Notes under the pieces: generated by a model
What the model was told of the DNA's origin: nothing
Database searches by the model: none
Seen by the model: the letters and a program-made list of their open reading frames with translations, nothing else
NCBI RefSeq assembly: GCF_002104995.1
Contig: NW_024468250.1
Coordinates: 1,488,001 to 1,552,000 of the forward strand
Source of the DNA: Linderina pennispora
Taxonomy: Eukaryota > Kickxellomycota > Kickxellomycetes > Kickxellales > Kickxellaceae
Reading direction: 5' to 3'
DNA: 64,000 bases
Shown here: positions 40,148-52,165 of the stretch, piece after piece
Layout: every line of letters starts with the position of its first letter
How positions within the stretch are numbered: the stretch's first letter is position 1
Program-made: the position numbers and the translations under genes

Positions 40148-42637
40148 TCAGTGCAGCAAAGAGTTCGGAAAGGTGGTGCTGTCAGCATGCGGCCGAGGCA
40201 CCGACTCATTCCCAGTAGCGTACTGTCGAGGCGCCCGGTTCGACTCCATATCAGCAATGGTCATCGATGGCTTCATCTTGCGTCCATGCGCATAAAACTC
40301 GTCGGCCGGGACCGCCGATGACTTGCGCAACTGCGGAAACACAACATTATTACTGCGCATACCGCCGACCGACTGCATGGGCCGGTGACTGGGGACGAAC
40401 CGCAAAGGCGTGCGCCTCTGCTGGCCGGCTGGGATCGGCGGCAGCGGCTGCTGCGGGGCATTGCCCAGACTTAAATCAGAAAAACCGTAAAGCTGCCGGA
40501 GCTCCAGGCAATTGCGGCGATTTGTGTGCAGGAACCACCGTCCATTATGCCGGTTTGGGTGAACGACGCCGAGAAGACCGTGGCCTCGTTGAAGTTTGCA
40601 AATACCGGCGAGTCGCACTTGTCCTCGGATTCAGGTGGATTGAGCCGCGGCGCCACGTCGGTTCCCCGCGACACCAAATCAATCGACCGGCTCATGCGGC
40701 GCTGCGGCGGAGCATTGCCGGGCACTGGCGGCTTGGATACCATTTCATTGCTCACGGCGCTGAATATGCCAAAGCTTTTCTGGCGCTTCATTATGCTGCG
40801 GCGCTTCTCGGCCATAGTCAGCAATGGCGAAGTGTTTTGGCTGGCCGTGGATCCAGTATCATAGCCCATTGTCGGCGATGCGCTGGCGTTTGATGCGTCG
40901 CGGGACTTTTTGCTGCGCTGCCGGTCATGCACCATTTTGACGCAGAACCGGTGGGCCAGCTGGCGCTGCTCCGGCAGCATCATCTGCCATGTCAGTTTGT
41001 CCACCGGCACAATACTGGGCGGCATAATATCGGATGATGTCGAGGCGCCCAGCGTCGACGTGCTGCTGTTGTTCATCGGCGCACCCATGACCTGGGCCGT
41101 CTTGGGCCGCCCTTTCTGGGCTGTCTGCTTTGGTGCCATGCAGTCACTGTCCGACCGCGACGTCGTGCTCTTGCGGGTCCCCGAGGGGGCCACTGCTGCG
41201 TCCAGCGGGGTAAAGTTGATCAAAGTGCGGCCGTCCAGCCTCAGCTGCGCTAGGGGCACGCTGATGTTGGGCACAATATTAGCAAGCACAGTCGGCTGCT
41301 GCTTGGGCGGGCCGGCAGCCCTGGCAGCATCGGCGGCGGCGGCGTTGATTTCGCCGTGGGTATTGATGTAGTGCTTGAACTGCTCGTACTCGATATAGTC
41401 AAAGTTGTTGAAATCGCGCTCAATAACATCGTACTCGGGCGTCCGCTGCGCCCCCGTGACGGGCTTGAACTTGGCCCCGCGCTTTGTGCGCGCTGTCAGT
41501 GGCTCCTGCTCCAACAGCATCTCCTCGATATCGTGTGTGATGTCGAAGTTGGACTGCTCGCTGTCGGGCACAAACGGCGGGTCGAGCTGTCCTGGCTTCG
41601 AGCCGGTCCCAGTCGATTGTGCTGAAAAAGGCATGCTGCTTCAGTGCCTCGTAGCCGGAGCAGCCAAGGCGCTGCTTTGGGTCCTTCTCCTAGAAGCCCG
41701 CGCATGGCCGAGATGCACTCAAAGCTAATCCGCACGTCAGCGATAATCGGGAACTGCACCTCATCGTTTTGGATCGCCCGCTTTCAAGTCATTTGAGGAT
41801 TTGCCGTGCCGGAATGGACGCTTTCCCGTAGACACATTCGTACATCACCACGCCCAACGACCACCAATCGACAGAGTACGTGTACCCGTGGCCGCTGACC
41901 AATTCGGGCGCCATGTAGTTTGCTGTGCCTGCCACCGAGTAATGCCTGCGGTCGTCCTGTATGCGTGTCGCAATGTTGAAGTCGGTTAACGCTACGTGGC
42001 CCTTGTCGTCCATCAGGATGTTGTCGGGCTTAATGTCGCGATGCACCACATTGTGGGTCGTGTGCAGGTAGTTGATCGCACATGCGATTTCAGCCACCCA
42101 GAACCGGATGACGCCCTCGACGAACCGCCGCCGCTGCATGTGGAACCGCAGATCGCCGCCCATCATCAGGTCCATGACCATGAACATGTCAAAGTCGTCC
42201 TGGAACGAGAACCGCAGGTTCACCACAAACGGGTGGTCGATCTCCTTCCAGAATGTCGCGCTCACGGATGATGTTCAGGTGCGCCTTGTTGCGGATGCTG
42301 TCGGCCTTGCTGATGTATTTGAGTGCATACAGCTTGCGCGACTCCTTGTGCTCGACGATCCGCACTTTGCCAAACGACCCGCGCCCGATGACGCGCAGCA
42401 GTCCCAAACTTGTACAGCCCGAGTCCTACTGTTGGTGAGTTTTTGCACAAAACAACAACAAAACCAAAACAAAAAGGGCTCAGTTTTAAAATAGGTCAGA
42501 AGACCAGGTTTGCAACCCGATATGACGATGCGTCTTGTGTGGATACACTGAAGAAAAATCCAGGCCATTCCTGTCCCCCTACTCCTTTGTTTGCACGTAC
42601 CTTTGTCTGCTGGCTGCTTGCTGATAGAGCTCCCCAT
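40148..42637 (-). CDS. YANK/STK32-type AGC kinase with long C-terminal tail, many frame breaks
   Basis: Exon 1 (42637-42601) encodes MGSSISKQPADK; Gly2 and the Ser positions fit an N-myristoylation site, as in STK32 kinases. A 172-base GT-AG intron (42600-42429) follows. Exon 2 resumes in frame with GLGLYKFG, then the kinase domain: IGRGSFGKV, YALKYISK, HRDIKPDNIL, DFNIAT in place of DFG, and GTANYMAPE. DFN is typical of STK32. Extra single bases near 42412, 42250, 41825, 41775, 41688 and 41592 split the frame; each can be placed from family motifs. A further shift near 40480-40540 is not resolved, so the exact end (40148 or 40471) is open. The ~500-residue tail is low-complexity, with PQQPLPPIPA and other disordered segments. 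Confidence 0.8.
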
Positions 42638-43531
42638 TCTGTATGTCTGCTGTCTATATGTCTTGCGGTGGTGGAGAGCCTCTCTTTAAAAGCGAATATA
42701 TCCGGAGGGTGTAGAGCGATAGCAAGCTCCAGCGGGTTTTTAGTTCGAAAAGGGGGTGAAAAATGAGATAATAAAAAATTGGGATGCTACAATGGGGGAG
42801 AGGAAAAGAAAAGGGGGAGAACAGTAACCGGGAGTGCAGTCACAGCCGCCAGAAGCATACACGCCAATTTTCCCGGCCAGGAGCCAATTTAGTAACAGTT
42901 GTCAAGCTCCATGTTTTGTTCTGCGCAAGTAGTTTCAGCTGTCCTTCTACTAGAAAAAAACGACGGTCCACCGGATATCTCGAACGCAATCCTTTTTTCC
43001 TTGTTGAACTGCGCAAAAACGGCTGCTCTTACCAATACAAAATGCAAGCACAGGGTGGTATAGAAAGGAATGAATACAAAGTGCAAAATAAAAATGAAGT
43101 AGTGCAGAGAAAGAAAAAAAGGAGTCGGGGAGAGAAGAACGATTGCGGTTTTGTGAGACGCAAGGGAAATCAAAAAACCCGAACCAGTGGAGATTGGCGG
43201 TTTCTTTCTTTATTCGTCGCCGACGCCCTCGCCACAATTAGAGGCGTTCTCTTCGTCTCTTCGGCTACCTTCGTGGATCAGGTTTTTTGTGTTGTCGTTT
43301 TGAAGAGACATGAAAGGAACATAGGAACTGATCGTCTCGAGGTCGTTCACAATTATTGTTTCTCTTTCGCTTGCTAGAAAGAGCACGCCCATCCTGGCAG
43401 ACCCAAACAATTCCAACTCACAAGTCGCAAAAAACAGGCGGATCGTCCCCCATCCCATCCCTAAACCACCAAACAAGCTGGAGCAAAAAGGATGTGATTG
43501 AAAATAGGATTTCTAGCCAGTGTTCATTTTT
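42638..43531. other. 0.9-kb spacer between ATP-citrate lyase 3' end and YANK kinase
   Basis: Purine-rich stretches on the plus strand (43.05-43.18 kb). It should hold the kinase promoter and the lyase 3' UTR. No ORF with family features. Confidence 0.45.
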
Positions 43532-46500
43532 CTACTTGGACGAGACGATCTTGGACGCGCCAACCTGGACACGGTCGCCCTTCGTGGCCGACATACCGCC
43601 CTGGACGGCTGCCGGGTTAAGGTACGAGATGTCGTCCCACGGGTGGCGGTACAGGCCCTGCTTGAGGCGCTTCTGGTCAAGGTAATGGCCAATGAAGCCA
43701 ATGGAGCGGCCCAGCACGAACAGGCCGTTGAGGGTGCCGATGCGGGCATACTCCTCGGCCTCCTCGCGCGAGAAGGCGCCCGAGTGCCTGAGCAGATCAA
43801 CAAACAGCACGCCAATAGCACCGTCCACGTTGAGGATCAGGTTGTCCTTCTTGGCCGTGGTAATGGACTCGACGGCCAGCGCGTAGTCGAGGGTGGGCGT
43901 GGCCGGGAAGTTCTTGCGGGCGAACTCGGTGATGATGGTGACGCGGAGATCCGGGTTGGTGCGCGACTTGATCTTGTGGCCAATGCCCAGAATCAGCTTG
44001 TTCTGCTTGCGCATCGAGTCGACGAACTCGCGCGGCGTCAGACCCTTGTCGTACGCGCCGGAGAACAAGTCGGCGGCTCCGTCGAGGGCTCCGCCGAACC
44101 GGTCGCCGATGGTCAGCAGGCCGGAGCACAGCGAGGAGATCAGGTCCTTGCCGGCACGTCGCCGTGACGATGGTGTTGTGGGCGCCCGAGACGGCCGGGC
44201 CGTGGTCGGCAGTCAGCATCAGAACCATCTCGAATGAACTTGCAGGCGTAGTCAGGCAGGCGGCGCTTGAACCACAGGAAGCGACAGCACACCGCCAATG
44301 CCAATGTCCTCCTTGAAGACATCCGAGATGCGCATGCCCGCGTACAAAAGCTCTTGGCCGCGGTCGTCGCAGATGGTCGAGACGAACGACGCCGGCTTGC
44401 GCACCAGGCCGAGCTCCTGGGCCCACGCGTAGTCAATCGGGATCTTGGGCGCCTCGGGCTCGGGCTTGGGCACAATGATGGCCTGCTGCACCAGCTCCGA
44501 GTACACCTGGTTCAGCAGTGCCGGCAGTGCCTCGAAGGTGTCGGGCACGTGGATGCCAGCTGCCCGCATGGCAGCGTTCTTGGCCTCGGCCGTCTCGCTG
44601 TCCGAGTTGGCCAGCGCTCCGGCGTGGCCAAACTGCACCTCGGTCTCGAACATGCCAGCGCAGGTGCCAATGCACCAGGCGACCACAGGCTTCGTGATCT
44701 TCTTGTTGCGCACGGCCTCCGCCACCTTGTACTCCTCGACTCCACCGACCTCGCCCAGCAAGAGAAGCATCTTGCAGCCCGGGTCAGCCTCGTACCGCAG
44801 CATGTGGTCCAGGAACGTCGTTCCAGGGTACCGGTCGCCGCCGATCGCCACGCCCTCGTAGACGCCATCGGTGGTGCGTGCGACGATGTTGTTCAGCTCA
44901 TTCGACATGCCGCCCGACTTGGACACATACGCGACCGATCCGGGACGGTACAGCTTGGACGACGCAATGTTGTCCATCATACCGCCGGTGTTACCGATCT
45001 TGAAGCACCCGGGCTTGATGCCGCCGACAGTAGCCGGGCCGATCAGCGTCACGCCAGCCTTCTGCGACAGGTCGATCAGCTTGCGCGTGTGCCGCTCGGG
45101 CACTCCCTCGGCGATGATGGCGACGGTGCGGATCTGCTGGTACTGCAGCATCTCCTTGGTCGACTCGAACACAGACCGGCACGAGGCGAAGTTGACGACC
45201 ACATCGGCGTCCGGGAACCGCTTGACAGCCTCCTTCAGCGACGCAAACACCGGCAGAAGCGTCTCCTGCGTGCCCCAGTAGAACTTTTGCACGTGGTTTC
45301 CGCCAAACGGATACACCATGCAGGCCACCGACGGCACCTTGCGCTTGCAGATAAAGTCAAAGTCAAGCATGCCCTGCACTGCACGCGGCTGCATGCCGTA
45401 GACGATCGCACGAGTGTTGGCTGTGAACGGCGAGTACCACGGGGCTGCCTCGCCAGAAGCTACCGGGGCAGGCGCTGGCTGCGGTACCGCCGGGGTGGGG
45501 GCGGCTGAGGTGGCCGAGCGCAGCGGATCCACGTCCATCTGCCCAGGCGTGCCCGGTGTGCTGCCAGCGACCGAATCGGGGATCTGCTTGACCAGCTGGT
45601 CCTTGAACCCAGCACCCGTGGCTCCAGCCGAGGCCTTGCCCAGCGCCAGCGGCACAATCGCCGTAATATGCGTCTCGGGACCATACACGCGGATCTCCAC
45701 GCCCAGCGTCTCGCCGAGCTCGCGCATAGCCCGCAGACCCTCCTGCCAGTTGGGGCCAGCACGACGCACAAACACCCGCACGTTGTTGGCAATCAGCGCC
45801 TGCTTGTACTCCTTGAGCGCCCGGATAATGCCCTTGAAGGTCGTCGCCACGTTGGTGAAGTTGGCAATGCCACCGCCGATGATAAGCACCTTGCCGTCGG
45901 GGTGCGGCGTGCGCGTCATCAGGTCCAGGATGGTCTTGGCATACTCGTATGTCTGCGTCTCCGAGGGGGCGCCCGAGTACTCGCCATAGTTGGCCAGCTC
46001 GTGGGCAAAGCCCAGAGCCGCGATGGCGTCCGAGTAGACCACGCTGGCGCCGCCTCCGGCGACCATCGTCCAGACACGCCCGTTCTTGTTGAGGATCGTC
46101 AGCTTCAGCGACGCGCCAGTCTTGGCGTCCAACTCCGCCACATACGCCTCTTCCTTGCTCAGCTCGCGGCCGAAGGGCGCCGGGAACTCCATCGCCGGGC
46201 CCACCTCCGCCGCCTTGCCACTCAGGCCATACAGGGTGGCGTCTGACCGTGCCCGTGCCCACTTGTCGCCAGACTCAAACTCCGCGGTCTGATCAAGCTT
46301 GGCCGCCAGATCAAGATAGATCACCTGCGGCGCCGAGCCCTCCACCTCCAGCACCACCAGGGGGTTGATCTCCAGGTACGTGAAGTTCAGGTCCACGTAG
46401 ACTGCGTACAGGCGCTCAATGAACGACGCCAGAGCCTGCACGCTGCGTCTCGCTCTTGATGTCCGCCAGCAGTGCCTGCGAGATCCTGTCCACAGGCAGC

Positions 46501-47056
46501 TGCTGGTCGATCGGGATCGCCAGCCGCAATGCCTTGGCGTCAACATCGCCAATGTCAATGCCACCCTCGTGCGTGAACAGAATCTCGTCGCCCTCGCGGT
46601 GCGACTGGATGCACACGTAGTACTCGACGTCCTGCGGGTGCGGCACAAACGGCTCCACCAGGAATGTCTTCAGCACACCGCTGATACTGCCCACGCTGAC
46701 CTCCTTGACCGCGCGCTCGCGGATCCACTCCTTGACCGACGCCCAGTCGGCGTTCAGCAGAAGAAGCCCGCTCTTGCCAGCGCCGCTTGATCAGCTGGTC
46801 GGGCTTCGCCACAAGCTTGCACGTCAGAAGCCACGGGTTCAGGCTCTCCGCACGCGCCAGCGCCGCCTCCACCGCGTCAGCGATGTGCTCGGCGGAGTCG
46901 GACACGTTGACGTGGGACAGGTTCACCTGCGCCAGGCGCGCGGCTGGCTGCGTGAACGCAACCGGGGGCTTGGTGGTCGCCACTGTGGGCGCCTCGAGGA
47001 GGTACTTGGAAAGAAGAAGCTTGCCGTCGAACTTCGCGAACTGCCTTTGCCGACAT
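43532..47056 (-). CDS. ACLY: ATP-citrate lyase, single-polypeptide form, six frame breaks
   Basis: The start at 47056 reads MSAKAVRE and then continues [12 protein letters not shown] after one extra base. The order matches animal ACLY: ATP-grasp/citryl-CoA ligase N-terminus ([56 protein letters not shown]), CoA-binding segment, FGHAGA with the phosphorylated His, and the citrate-synthase-like C-terminus ([35 protein letters not shown]). Extra bases near 47034, 46786, 46440, 44277, 44233 and 44158 explain every shift. Corrected length is about 1172 residues. The enzyme makes cytosolic acetyl-CoA and oxaloacetate from citrate, feeding lipid and sterol synthesis. Ascomycetes usually split it in two genes; this fused form is the animal, basidiomycete and early-fungal type. 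Confidence 0.93.
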
Positions 47057-48725
47057 TTTTTAAAACTATAAAGCTGGGGGGTTAGGTTAATGAAAGAAAT
47101 AAGAGCTGTTTGATGATAAGAGGAAGAGTGCAAAACGGACGCTTCCAGGTGCAAAGCGAGCGGGCTTTATATTGCTCACTTCCTGACCTATTGGCCGATC
47201 ACCTCCCGGTATTGGCTCACCGGCTCAACCCGCGCGGCTTTGCCTGAGTTTCTCGTCTGACTGGCCTTTTTTTCCGACAATCTTACCTTTTCGGTATGCT
47301 AGGTCTATAGACTGTGATTTCGGTGATGATGCTTGGTGCTATAGAAGAAAAAACCGAAGCGGTGCTTGTGATACTGCTCGCGTTGGGCCTTGAAGTTGTA
47401 TCTGGCGGTGCTGGCAAACAGCAGCAAGATGAATCAGTAAAATGAAAAGAAATCGGGGAGAGGTGGGGAGAGGAAGGAAGAAATTAGCACCTCTGGGACT
47501 TTGGTTTTCTGGCCAACTTGGTCGTGCGACTGCGTTTTTTTGGATGGGGGTAGATGGCGGGAATGCGAGGAGTAATAGCGTGGCCCTTGCTACCTGGCAG
47601 CGGCGTGTCTTTATAACGAGAGGCGTGAGAGCCATTATTCGAGACAATGTATGATGCATGGCGGCCGCAACCCAACTGCTTCTTTGCCTGGACCTCTCGC
47701 TCCCCTGCTCCATGCGCAATTGCTCCAGCTAACCCGCCGTTGTTGTCTGACCCAGCTTCCCGACAAGCACTTCCCTAATGGGATCTGCGCGTGCGCTAAG
47801 GCAGTCACAAAGCCCGGTCGTCGAATTGCCAGCCAATCCACAACCGCCGTCTGTTCCCCTGCTCGCCCACAAGGACAGAAAAGATGGCTCAGCGCTGTTC
47901 TCAGTCAACCGACCACTTTCCTTTGCCACCTGTCTCTCTGACGAGAAGAGCGTGCCCAGCAGACACAACGACGGGATTTGCCAGAATAGAAACTGCCACG
48001 TTGGCAGAAAGAGCAGGCAACAAGATATCCCATGCCCGGATATTTGTCGTGTGTTGTTTTGCTTTTTGCCCAGCTCGGGTCTCGTATTCGAGCGCGGGTT
48101 TTTATTTTCAACCCAGTCAGCGATGCGGAACGCTGCACACTCCGAGCTCCTTCATGTTCGGCTCTCGGTGTCGGGTGGCGCTCAAATGCCCAGTGCTAAG
48201 CAACAGAAACCCCCTCTCCCGGTGTCCGCCTTGCCCCCGCCCTTTCCGACTGAAGCGCCTACTGCCGACCCCTCCTCCGACAGCATAATAGTGGATGGCT
48301 GCGCCACCAATGCCAGAGACCGCTGGGACCAGAGGGTGGTGATTTGATCACGGCCGCAGGACAGGCGAGGGCTGTGGTCAGCTGACGACACGAGATCAGT
48401 CCTTGAATCTCGGAAATAGGCTGGAATCGCCCCTCCAGAGATATGCAGTCCTTTGCCATGCACGCTTTGCAAGCAAGTGGCTGGCACAGGCAGCCTTCAT
48501 ACGTGCCTTGGTAGCTGCATCATGCCCCACATGACATTCTGCCAGCGATGCAGCTGTACATAGACCTGGATCTGACCCACCACGAATAACAAACACAAAT
48601 CGTGATTTGGAATAGCCTCACCGACAAAAAGCTTGGACCTGCCGCCGTCCCTTTTTTCATTTCAGCCCGCTTGCTTTTATAAACATACCCTTTTTTTTCC
48701 TCTACTAGCCATTGTGTTTAGCGAA
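47057..48725. other. 1.7-kb divergent intergenic region
   Basis: Lies between the head-to-head lyase and Sec14-like genes. A TATA box near 47166 serves the lyase. A pyrimidine-rich tract at 48640-48705 precedes the Sec14 start. Open frames here have no family features. Confidence 0.45.
47166..47171 (-). promoter_or_regulatory. TATA box of ATP-citrate lyase
   Basis: TATAAA on the minus strand, about 110 bases upstream of the lyase ATG. Confidence 0.5.
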
Positions 48726-49996
48726 ATGACTAATCTTGTCACGGAGCAGTACGAAACCGGCAAGCTCTTCCTCGAGGGAACGCTCGGCCACCTGACCAAG
48801 GATCAAGAGCAGCTTCCTGCGCCAGCTCTGGAAGTCCCTGTTCGAGTCATTCGAATCGGCGACAGACAATCTGGACAGCTCGGCCAACCCCGAGCTCCCG
48901 ACGCGCGCAAAGAAGACCAAGGAGGAGGGCACAGTGCACAAGTCATCGAGCTGGTTCAGCCTGGGCAAAGGCCAAGGAGGAGGCCGAGGCGTACCGCCAG
49001 ATCGTCTCGGACATCGCCCCCGAGTCGAGCAACCCGCCGCCATTTGTGCGCGAATCCAGCAACACAGTGCGCGAGGCGTTCTGGGACGCCATTGCGTGCG
49101 ATCACCCGGACGTGCTTTTGCTGCGGTTCCTGCGGGCGCGCAAGTGGAAGGTCGAGGATGCACTGAATATGATGCTGTCGTGTCTAAAGTGGCGGCTCGA
49201 CGAGGACATTGTTGCGCTGAACTGGGAGGGCGAGTCGCGTCTCAACTACGCGCTGCTGCAGCGTGGCATTGGCGCCATCCATCAGACGGACCGGATCGGC
49301 CAGCCTGTGCTCTACATTCCGGTCAAGAAGAACGACCCGAAGGCACAGCCCCAGGACCATATGCTGGACTACACCGTGTATCTGATGGAGGTCACCCGTT
49401 TGTTCCTGCACCCGCCTATCGAGAAGGTGTGCCTTGTCTTTGACACCACCGACATGTCGCTGGCCAACATGGACTGGACATTCTTCAAGACCTTTTTGCA
49501 CTACCTGGAGCACTACTACCCCGAATGCCTTGGCCTGGTGCTGATTTACAATGCCTCGTGGGTCTTCAACACGCTGTGGAAGGCGGCGCGCCCCATGCTG
49601 GACCCCGTAGTGGCCTCCAAGGTCCACTTCGCCAACACCAAGGAGGAGGTATTGAAGTTTATCCCCGAAGAGCACCTGCCGACGGCCCTGGGAGGCGCCG
49701 ATCCGTGGGTCTTCAAGTACACGCCGCCCGTGGCCGACGAGAACAAGCCCATGTTTGACGCTGCTGCCCGCGAGCAGTCGCACAAGGAAAAGATCGCGGC
49801 CAGGAACGAGTTCGAGTCGGTGACCAAGCTGTGGGCCGAGTCGGGCAGTGGTGAGTCGGCGGAGGAGTTCGTGGAGAAGCGCAATGCCACGGCGCAGAAA
49901 TTGATTGAGGCTTGCGCGCGCCACGATGTCTACGTGCGTGCCCGGTCGCAGTTCCACCGCGCCGGTATTATTGACGGCCTTAATGTTAAATGGTAG
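48726..49996 (+). CDS. Sec14-like (CRAL-TRIO) phosphatidylinositol/lipid transfer protein, two frame breaks
   Basis: The start at 48726 gives MTNLVTEQYETGKLFLEGT. Extra bases near 48815 (CTTCCTG where CTTCTG fits) and 48970 (AAA where AA fits) split the first 80 codons. From about 49025 the frame is open to the stop. The CRAL-TRIO N domain has HPDVLLLRFLRARKWKVEDA. The lipid-binding domain contains VCLVFDTTDMSLANMD, HYYPECLGLVLIYNASWVF and NTKEEVLKFIPEEHLP. Corrected length is about 422 residues. Proteins of this type exchange phosphatidylinositol with other lipids and support phosphoinositide synthesis; yeast Csr1/Sfh proteins are plausible relatives. The specific member is not certain. Confidence 0.88.
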
Positions 49997-50111
49997 TACC
50001 TTGGTCTGGATATCAAAATTTTAATAAGTAACCCATGTGGGCTCTGTCGGCATTTCATATCCAAATCTCCCTGCACGCTTGACATGGGTGGAGTACGAAA
50101 GGGCAAGCGTC

Positions 50112-50120
50112 TATATATAT
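50112..50120 (+). promoter_or_regulatory. TATA box of chitinase gene
   Basis: TATATATAT lies 120-128 bases upstream of the chitinase ATG in the short spacer after the Sec14-like gene. Confidence 0.45.
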
Positions 50121-50239
50121 GCCGCTCGGAAGGCGTGATAATGAAAATGCATATTTGGCATCTCACCTGTGCGATTTCTTTTTGCACACCTAAACACAAT
50201 ATTTTCTTTTGCATTCAGTAGTATAGCTTATACTCCGCC

Positions 50240-51423
50240 ATGACTAGCCTGTCTCTCTTGGCTGCTGCGCTGCTCAGCTTTGTGTCCTGCTCCATCGCAG
50301 GCAGCATCGTCTTTGGATACCTTCCGACCTGGCAGCTCGAGGCAGCCAAGGACGTTGATATTTCTCGCTACACGCACGTCACCATCGCCTTTGCTGAACC
50401 CTCCTCTAACGGCACGCTTGAAATGGACAACCGTGACTCGGCCATGGAGTGGGTGCCTGAGATTACCAAGGCCGGCGCCCAAGCTCTGGTGTCAGTCGGT
50501 GGATGGACAGGATCCAAGCACTTTTCGCCCATCATGAAGGACGCAGGCAAGCGGGCACAGCTGATTGACAATATTGTGTCGTGGGTCAAGGACTACGAGC
50601 TCAACGGCATCGACATTGACTACGAATATCCGGGGCGCCAGGGCGACACATGCCATCCGTTTGATGCACGCGTGGATACTGACAATTTTCTGACCTTTTT
50701 GACTGACCTGCGCTCAGAGTTTTCCCGTGTCTTCAATGACCGCAAGCTGATCACGTTGGCCACCCGCTTCCAGCCCTTCGACGGTCCCAACGGCCCGATG
50801 CGCGATGTGTCCGACTTTGCCTCTGTGATCGACTACCTTAAACCCAATGCTCTACGACTTCAATGGCGTCTGGTCGGAGACCACCGGACCAAACGCGCCG
50901 TTCAACCACGAGAAGGACAAGGGTCTGCAATATTCGTTTACTTCTTCGATCAAGGAATGGGTTGATGCCGGAATCCCGGCCGAAAAGATCCTTGCCGGCC
51001 TCCCCTTCTATGGCCGCACTGTCACTGCACAGAATGACCTGAGCGTGTCGCGGCAGATGTATGCGCCGCTGAAAAAGGTCATTCCCAGAGGCGATGAGGA
51101 CGACCAAGGAGGAGTCAGACAAGTCGTGCGGCGGACCCAAGGCATTCTCGGGTGTCTGGAAGTACAGCAAACTGCGCGGACAGGCAGTATTGTCCTCACC
51201 TGATGTCGCCGAAGAGCCATGGATCAGGCAGTTTGACAAGGTCACCAAGACACCATGGCTGTTCAACACCGATACCAAGGACTTTGTGTCGTACGATGAC
51301 CCGGCAAGCATCATGTACAAGTGCAAATACGTCAAGGACAACGGCTTGGGCGGCGTCATGGTGTGGTCCATGACCAACGACTTCCACAATGAGCTTGTCG
51401 ACGCCATCAGCTCGATATTATAA
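50240..51423 (+). CDS. Secreted GH18 chitinase, two frame breaks
   Basis: Begins with a cleavable signal peptide (MTSLSLLAAALLSFVSC) and continues as a GH18 barrel. VFGYLPTWQ and THVTIAF are early strands. The catalytic motif GIDIDYEYPG supplies the acid Glu. Later strands include MLYDFNGVWS, ILAGLPFYGR and GGVMVWSMTND. Extra single bases near 50840 and 51102 shift the frame; correcting them gives about 393 residues. No chitin-binding module or GPI signal is visible. It probably acts in wall remodelling or on external chitin; the two cannot be separated by sequence. The 3' end overlaps the convergent small-protein gene by 17 bases. Confidence 0.9.
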
Positions 51424-51873
51424 TTTGTAATGTCTTAAAACTATCTAGTGTATCCAGAACTGCGCCTTCTAAAAAGCCCATTGAGATCACTGGCATGTCA
51501 CCGTGCGAGTCCTTGACCGCACCCATCAGCAGCGATGTCAGAAAATCGCCGCTGAGGGGCGTTTCACCGGCGTTGAGCAGGGCCTTGCTGATCGCCTGGT
51601 TGATCGAAGGCGTGGATGCAGACTCAGGCTTAGGGCCAGGCTCTGGTTGGCTCTTGCCCCGCTTGCCCTTGATCATGATCGCATTGGTGAGCTGATCCAG
51701 GTTGGCCTTTTTGTTTCAGCGGGGGCTGCTTCTTCGGAGGCACAACCTTCTGACGCTCCTCAACAATCGTGATGCCTCCATCATCATCGTAGTTATCGTC
51801 GCCATCAAAAGGGCTGGGAGGTGACTACAGTGCCGATGATGGCTACAAAGAGAAATGTGTGGACGATATGCAT
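51407..51873 (-). CDS. Small predicted secreted protein, two frame breaks
   Basis: The ATG at 51873 encodes a clear signal peptide (MHIVHTFLFVAIIGTVVTSQ). An acidic start of the mature chain (FDGDDNYDDGG) and a Lys/Pro-rich stretch (EERQKVVPPKKQPPLKQ) follow. The C-terminal half is hydrophobic-helical (INQAISKALLNAGE, GDFLTSLLMGAVKD, GFLEGAVLDTLDS). Extra bases near 51803 and 51710 break the frame; corrected length is about 154 residues. No Cys is seen, and I recognise no family. Its stop lies inside the chitinase 3' end, so the two genes overlap tail to tail by 17 bases. The continuity of the signal peptide with charged and helical parts, across two breaks of the same kind seen in neighbours, supports a real gene. 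Confidence 0.6.
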
Positions 51874-52165
51874 ATGAATGAGGAATGTAATAAAGGTATG
51901 TGAATGAATGCAAAATGGTGTGGTGCAATGCGAATGATAGACATGGTGCATTATCGGCTGCTCACCTGCCTATTTATTATCCAGCAATGTATCCAGCAGG
52001 TGGGTCCACCAGATATGGCCGGCTATCTCCACTCTCCACACATAATAACAACATGCAAATTTGCAATCCCCCAACTCGCTCTATATTGAATATATTAAAC
52101 ACCTCCAGCTCATTTCCACACCCCATCTCTGAAAAATACTAGAGGCGCCTGTGGTGTTCTCCGCT

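Noticed and set aside
40230-40252. tRNA T-loop-like GGTTCGACTCC
   Set aside because: It lies in the coding tail of the YANK kinase, and no D-arm, anticodon arm or acceptor pairing surrounds it.
44267-45508. 413-codon frame antisense to ATP-citrate lyase
   Set aside because: A His/Arg/Asp-rich shadow of the lyase coding strand, with no family features.
49184-49957. 257-codon frame antisense to the Sec14-like gene
   Set aside because: Shadow of a conserved gene; composition only.
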